A stretch of DNA of 55,910 nucleotides from an uncultured Verrucomicrobiota bacterium. GTDB taxonomy: Bacteria > Verrucomicrobiota > Kiritimatiellia > CAIQIC01 > Lenti-01. Where the stretch lies: positions 1 through 55,910 of the forward strand of contig CALKWZ010000017.1 of assembly GCA_938003985.1 (NCBI GenBank), read 5' to 3'. A program made the translations under genes and the position numbers. A model generated the notes under the pieces. It did not search any database. It saw nothing but the letters and a program-made list of their open reading frames with translations, and had not been told where the DNA came from. Below, piece by piece: positions 52,158-55,910 of this stretch (the first letter of the stretch is position 1; every line of letters starts with the position of its first letter).

Positions 52158-53528
52158 CTAGACCCCGGCTTTGCGCAGCAAATCCGCCGTCAGGTCGTTG
52201 GCCTGGTGGAAAACCGCCTTTTCGTCGATGCCGACCAGTTCGCCCTTCTCCACGAGGACTTTTCCGGCCACGATCGTGTATTCCGCCCGCGGCGCGCTGC
52301 CGCAGAACAGCACCGCGTGCGCCGGATCCGTCATCGCCCCCGCGAAATCCAGGCGGTCGAGGCGGAACATCGCCAAATCCGCCGCCAGCCCCGGCTTGAG
52401 CTGGCCGATTTCCGGCTGGCCGAGGATTTCCGCCCCGCCGCGCGTCGCCATGCGGATCACCTTCTGCGGCGGCATGGACGTCACGCCCGTGCCGACGCGG
52501 TGCACCAGCAGCGCCGTCTGCATTTCCTTGAGCAGGTTCGAGGAATCGTTGCTGGCGCTGCCGTCCACGGCCACGCCCACGCGCACGCCGGCGTCGAGCA
52601 GGGCCGGCACGTGGCAGATGCCCGAGCCCAGCCGCAGATTGCTCACCGGGCAGTGCGCCACGCCGCAGTTCATCTTCCCCAGGCGCCGGATTTCCTCGGG
52701 CGTGAACCAGATGCCGTGCGCATACCACACGTCCGGCCCGACCCACCCCACGCTCTCCATGTATTCCAGCGGGCGCATCCCCATTTTCTGGATGCAGAAA
52801 TCCTGCTCGTCGTTCGTCTCGCACAGATGCGTGTGCATGAAGACCTTCTTCTGGCGCGCGAAAACGGCGGTCTCCGCCAGCGATTCCCGGGTGACCGAAA
52901 ACGGCGAGCACGGCGCCAGCACGAGGCGCGTCATCGCGAACGGGTTCGGATCGTGGTACTTCGAAATCAGCCGGTCGCAGTCGGCGAGAATGGCTTCCCA
53001 GCTCTGGGTCACGTCGTCCGGGGGCAGGCCGCCCTGCGAACGCCCGAGGCTCATGCTGCCGCGCGTGGGATGGAAGCGCACGCCGATCCGGCGCGCCTCG
53101 TCGATCTCGACGTCCAGGAACTCCTGCGGGGCGGAACGCGGGAAGACGTAGAAGTGGTCGGTGGTGGTCGTGCAGCCGCTGAGCAGCAGCTCGCCGAGGG
53201 CGATCTGCGTGCTGACGCGCACGGCTTCCGGATGCAGCCCGCGCCAGACCTCGTAGAGCCACAGCAGCCAGTCGAACAGCTTCGCGTCCTGCACCGCCGG
53301 CAGGTTGCGCGTCAGGGTCTGGTAGAAATGGTGGTGGGTGTTGACGAACCCCGGATAGACCGCGCACCAGCGGCCGTCGAGCACGCGCGCGTCCGGCGGC
53401 GTCGGCAGGTTCTTGCCGATGGAATGGATCTTGTCGCCCTCGATCAGCACGTCGACGTCGTGCAGGATCCGGTAGTCGTCGTCCACCGTCACCAAGGTGT
53501 GGATATTAGCGATTTTCAGCGTGGCCAT
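52158..53528 (-). CDS. Amidohydrolase, 8-oxoguanine deaminase-like
   Basis: A 456-residue zinc amidohydrolase of the chlorohydrolase/guanine-deaminase group. Metal ligands: NTHHHFY (HxH), HTHLCE, VAHCPVSNLRLGSG and the Asp in VAVDGSASNDSSN. The stretch FYQTLTRNLPAVQDAKLFDW resembles the 8-oxoguanine deaminases characterised in Pseudomonas. A likely reaction is 8-oxoguanine to urate, clearing damaged purine. Other aminohydrolases of this group (hydroxytriazine or S-adenosylhomocysteine type) cannot be ruled out. It lies 4 bases after the TM1266-like gene. Confidence 0.85.
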   Translation of the reverse strand: MATLKIANIHTLVTVDDDYRILHDVDVLIEGDKIHSIGKNLPTPPDARVLDGRWCAVYPGFVNTHHHFYQTLTRNLPAVQDAKLFDWLLWLYEVWRGLHPEAVRVSTQIALGELLLSGCTTTTDHFYVFPRSAPQEFLDVEIDEARRIGVRFHPTRGSMSLGRSQGGLPPDDVTQSWEAILADCDRLISKYHDPNPFAMTRLVLAPCSPFSVTRESLAETAVFARQKKVFMHTHLCETNDEQDFCIQKMGMRPLEYMESVGWVGPDVWYAHGIWFTPEEIRRLGKMNCGVAHCPVSNLRLGSGICHVPALLDAGVRVGVAVDGSASNDSSNLLKEMQTALLVHRVGTGVTSMPPQKVIRMATRGGAEILGQPEIGQLKPGLAADLAMFRLDRLDFAGAMTDPAHAVLFCGSAPRAEYTIVAGKVLVEKGELVGIDEKAVFHQANDLTADLLRKAGV

Positions 53529-53532
53529 GCGG

Positions 53533-53787
53533 TTACTCCTCGAAAACCATCTTCTTGACCGCCACGCCCGGCACCTGCGCCAGCGCGGCGGCCAATTCGG
53601 CGGCCTGGCCCACCACTTCCAGCAAAATCAAGCCGTTGGGCGAGCAGAATCCGGCGCCCGCCTCGTGCAGGCCGAGGCGCGTGCGGATGGAACACCCGTA
53701 GTCCGACAAGATCTTCTGCACCTTCGCCGTGTGCCGCGTGCGCTGCGCCACGTGCACGCCCAGGATCGTCCGCTTCGCTTTTTTCAT
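53533..53787 (-). CDS. TM1266-like small ACT/ferredoxin-fold protein
   Basis: An 84-residue protein with a beta-alpha-beta-beta-alpha-beta pattern (RTILGVHVAQRTRHTAKVQK, CSIRTRLGLHE, GLILLEVVG, AAALAQVPGVAVKKMVF). It resembles the TM1266/NikR-C-like family annotated as a regulator of iron-only hydrogenase systems, although that role is weakly supported. There is no hydrogenase gene here. The start at 53787 overlaps the IMPase stop (ATGA). No DNA-binding domain is present, so it more likely senses a ligand or acts on a protein partner. Confidence 0.7.
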   Translation of the reverse strand: MKKAKRTILGVHVAQRTRHTAKVQKILSDYGCSIRTRLGLHEAGAGFCSPNGLILLEVVGQAAELAAALAQVPGVAVKKMVFEE

Positions 53788-54575
53788 GTCCGCTTCGCCT
53801 CCAAAACGGCCTGCAGTTCCGGCGTGGCGGCGCAGACCACCTCGCGCGCCCAGCGCCCGGCTTTCCCGGGCCGCACCGTCACGGCGGCGCCCGCCGCCTG
53901 CGCGATCGCCACGGCGGCCGCGACGTCCCACAGCCAGACGTCCTCTTCCACGTAGGCGTCCAGCCAGCCGCACGCCACGTAGGCCCCCATCAGCGCCGCG
54001 GAGCCCAGCATGCGGATCTTCTTGAAGTCCTGCACCTGGCCGATGAATTCCCGCAGCGGCGCGTCGTCGAAATCCTGGTGGTGCGGAAAGCCCGTCGCCA
54101 GCGACGCCTTCGCCGCCGTCTTCACGTTCGAGACCGCGATGGGCTTGCCGTTGAGCCACGCCCCCCGCCCCACGATGCCCGCGAACAGCTCGTCGTTGAA
54201 GAAATTGTAGACCGCCCCCAGCACCGGCTGGCCGTTCTCCCACAAGCCTACGGACGAACAGCACATCGGCATCCCGCGCGAATAGTTGAACGTGCCGTCC
54301 AGCGGATCCACGATCCACATGCGCGACGTTTCCGTCACCGCGCCGTGCTCGCCGCTTTCCTCCGTCAGCACCGGCAGCGGCAACCGTTCGCGCAGCACGG
54401 CCAAGATGCGCTCTTCCGCCAACTGGTCGGCCCGCAACTTGATGTCGTGCCCCGGCTCGCACAGGACTTCGATGGGCTGCTGGCTCAATTCGAGCAGCAA
54501 GCGCCCGGCTTCGGCGACGGCCGAGCCGGCCACGTCGAGCGCCGTAAAGCGGTCCAATGGCTCCGGTTTTTCCAT
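53784..54575 (-). CDS. Inositol monophosphatase family protein
   Basis: A 263-residue Mg2+-dependent phosphatase of the IMPase/SuhB/CysQ family. Metal-binding motifs are complete: LTEESGE, WIVDPLDGTFNYSRG and DVWLWDVAAAVAIAQAAG. The substrate may be inositol phosphate, PAP or fructose bisphosphate; the sequence does not decide. The -10 box of its promoter lies 8 bases before the ATG at 54575, so its transcript should be leaderless or nearly so. The gene is first in a long co-directional run that continues through lipid synthesis. Confidence 0.92.
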   Translation of the reverse strand: MEKPEPLDRFTALDVAGSAVAEAGRLLLELSQQPIEVLCEPGHDIKLRADQLAEERILAVLRERLPLPVLTEESGEHGAVTETSRMWIVDPLDGTFNYSRGMPMCCSSVGLWENGQPVLGAVYNFFNDELFAGIVGRGAWLNGKPIAVSNVKTAAKASLATGFPHHQDFDDAPLREFIGQVQDFKKIRMLGSAALMGAYVACGWLDAYVEEDVWLWDVAAAVAIAQAAGAAVTVRPGKAGRWAREVVCAATPELQAVLEAKRT

Positions 54576-54583
54576 GCAAGGAC

Positions 54584-54613
54584 ACTCTACCTTCCGCGCG
54601 AGGCACGGGTCAA
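54584..54613 (-). promoter_or_regulatory. Promoter of the IMPase gene, near-leaderless
   Basis: On the minus strand TTGACC (complement of 54608-54613) and TAGAGT (complement of 54584-54589) are 18 bp apart, matching the consensus at 5 and 4 of 6. Only 8 bases separate the -10 box from the ATG. The palindrome array begins 36 bases upstream of the -35. Confidence 0.6.
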
Positions 54614-54648
54614 GCGCTTGCGCGGTAATCCCCCGGTCCGCCGCTCGA

Positions 54649-54760
54649 TTTTACGTAATACGTAAAAACCACGTCCGATTTTTACGTAGAACGTAAAAAC
54701 TTTGCGCCGGTTTTACGTGGAACGTAAAAACTTTCGGGAAGTTTTACGTAGTACGTAAAA
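54649..54760. repeat. Array of four 19-bp palindromes at an exact 31-bp period
   Basis: Units TTTTACGT-N3-ACGTAAAA lie at 54649-54667, 54680-54698, 54711-54729 and 54742-54760. All eight arms are identical; only the 3-bp centres (AAT, AGA, GGA, AGT) and the 12-bp spacers vary. Two spacers begin ACTTT. A 31-bp period is close to three turns of B-DNA, so all sites face the same side. The array lies upstream of the IMPase promoter, 27 bases beyond the VWA stop codon. It fits a cooperative regulator-binding array; as RNA each unit would form an 8-bp hairpin. Confidence 0.9.
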
Positions 54761-54787
54761 CCTTTGCAACCCGCTGCGGGCAGGCGG

Positions 54788-55871
54788 CTAGAGCGGGAAG
54801 TCGGCGCCGTAGGGCAAGGGCACGTTGTGCCGGATGGAGAGGTCGCGGATCTGCTGGACGGTTTCGGCGCGGCCGCCGGCCAGGTGGTCGTTGATCAGCT
54901 TGTAGATCTTCTGGGCCACCCACTCGCGGCGCAGGCCCGGGCCGCCGTCCGCGGCCTCGGACAGATCGAGCGCGAAGACCATGTCGCGCCGCTGCGCGCC
55001 GGATTCGCCGATGATCTGCAGGACGGCCGTTTTCTGGTCCAGCGGGCACCGGCCCACCAGCCGCAGGGGACGGTCGAGGTAGAGGTGCGTCAGCGTGCCG
55101 GGATAGACCTCCGCGGCGGAATCGCCGGAGAACCGGTATTCCAGGTTCGCCAGCACGGGCCGCGACAGTTCGCGGGCCGCGCGCTTGACCGCGTCGGGAA
55201 TCTGCTCGCGCAGGGGCATGATCCACGAGCCGCCGCGGTTGTTGTGGCCGAGCAGGTCGAGCAGGAACGTGTTCACCCGGTCCCCCGCCCCGACCGTGAA
55301 GACGGACACCTCGCCGGCGTTGAGCTTGCTGAAACGCGCGATGATGTCGGAGCTGTCCACCGTGCCCATCGTCGGACGGCCGTCGGTCAGCAGCACGGCG
55401 ACCATCGGCCGGCCGGCGGCGCGCGGCAGCTTGAGCACTTGCTGGAGGGGCGCGAACAGATCGGTCTGGCCGCGCGCGCGCATGTCGTCGACGAAGTCCG
55501 CGGCTTCCTCGAGCGAGTCGGCGGTGACGGGCCGCCAGTCGGGGAAGCACAGTTCGGGGGTTTCGCTGTAGCGCATGAGGTTGACGCGGTCCACGGTCGT
55601 CAGCGTGCGCAGATAGGCTTCGAGGCCGTCCTTGAAGTAGTCCAGCTTGGTGCGGGTAATGCTTTCGGAGCAGTCCTGGACGAGCAGGACGTCCTTGGGC
55701 AGCACCGGCAGGGCTTCGACGCCCGCGCGGGAGATCGCCAGTTCGAAATAGAGCGCCTCTTCGTCCGCCGCGCGGTAGATGGACGTTTCGACGGCCAGCA
55801 GTTGTTCGATGGGCTGGACGTCGGTGACGTCGGCCGCGGCTTCGTCGAGCATCCGGCCCTGCTCGCGCAGG
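54788..55871 (-). CDS. VWA-domain protein, 5' end missing
   Basis: At least 360 residues of a protein with a von Willebrand factor A domain. The metal site DxSxS is DCSESI; the later Thr (GQTDLFAP) and Asp (LLTDGRPTMG) complete the MIDAS. The remainder is beta-rich (VLANLEYRFSGDSAAEVYPG, LVGRCPLDQKTAVLQIIG). The layout resembles VIT/VWA-type secreted or periplasmic proteins that bind partners through Mg2+. The frame stays open through ATG 55852 to the contig end, so the true start lies outside. Codons beyond 55871 are adapter, not genome. Confidence 0.8.
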
Positions 55872-55910
55872 AGATCGGAAGAGCGTCGTGTAGGGAAAGA
55901 GTGTAGATCT
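55872..55910. other. Illumina adapter remnant at the contig end
   Basis: The last 39 bases start AGATCGGAAGAGCGTCGTGT and continue as the known TruSeq universal adapter complement. One plus-strand reading of the end gives the familiar contaminant peptide IGRASCRERV. This is not genomic sequence. Confidence 0.97.

Noticed and set aside
54649..54760. CRISPR array
   Set aside because: Repeats are 19-bp palindromes with 12-bp spacers, far shorter than CRISPR spacers, and there are no cas genes or leader.
54649..54760. Plasmid or phage iteron/partition site
   Set aside because: No rep, par or phage gene is nearby and the neighbours are chromosomal housekeeping genes. It is kept only as a less likely alternative.
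54764..55906. A 380-codon plus-strand frame opposite the VWA gene
   Set aside because: Its end is encoded by sequencing adapter (EIGRASCRERV) and the rest is antisense to a protein with a complete MIDAS motif.

Overview
The window looks like one GC-rich contig from a Gram-negative bacterium. Outer-membrane lipoprotein sorting genes (LolCD type), several lipobox proteins and an outer-membrane beta-barrel candidate show a diderm envelope. Very large secreted thrombospondin-3/LamG proteins, a CotH protein and an indolepyruvate:ferredoxin oxidoreductase fit an anaerobic member of the PVC group, most likely Kiritimatiellota. That placement is inference from gene style, not from a marker-gene tree. 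The last 39 bases (55872-55910) match an Illumina sequencing adapter, so this is a metagenome-type assembly and the right end is a contig end.

Layout. 1-13.7 kb: a two-repeat secreted protein, a MATE exporter with a zinc-ribbon/Smr-like partner, a lipoprotein with its own promoter, and an 8.3-kb gene for a 2759-residue exported calcium-binding repeat protein preceded by a small exported coiled-coil protein. 13.9-21.1 kb: a co-directional envelope cluster (barrel protein, VTC-type polyphosphate polymerase domain, DUF4956 membrane protein, LamG-CotH protein, SGNH lipoprotein, hisC). 21.2-22.1 kb: rpsL-rpsG with promoter and terminator. 22.2-25.6 kb: BMP-family binding protein, BtpA-like TIM barrel, membrane protein and DUF4349 lipoprotein. 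25.6-33.8 kb: rnd, iorAB, a RhlE-type helicase, three tandem small heat-shock genes behind a sigma-54-like promoter, a DUF218 protein and trmL. 33.8-40.1 kb: dtd, two zinc-ribbon proteins, lolD, a lolC/E permease, lysS, a DUF2959 lipoprotein and ssrA (tmRNA).

40.1-55.9 kb is a nearly continuous minus-strand run. It begins with an IMPase-family phosphatase and a TM1266-like small protein, then an 8-oxoguanine-deaminase-like amidohydrolase, an unknown membrane protein, glgX, psd, pssA, coaD, yceD, rpmF, plsX, fabH, fabD, fabG, acpP and fabF. Many genes overlap by ATGA/GTGA. Together these make CoA, acyl-ACP and phosphatidylethanolamine, so this is largely a membrane-lipid supply block. A VWA-domain gene, cut by the contig end, lies upstream.

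The most unusual signals are: four 19-bp palindromes at an exact 31-bp period just upstream of the promoter of that run (54649-54760); an SGNH hydrolase whose block V lies before block I, as in a circular permutation (15030-15725); a 37-bp hairpin repeat present twice with a compensated base-pair change (3537-3573 and 38933-38969); the sigma-54-like control of the small heat-shock genes; the CotH/DUF4956/VTC cluster; and a tail-anchored repeat protein next to ssrA.
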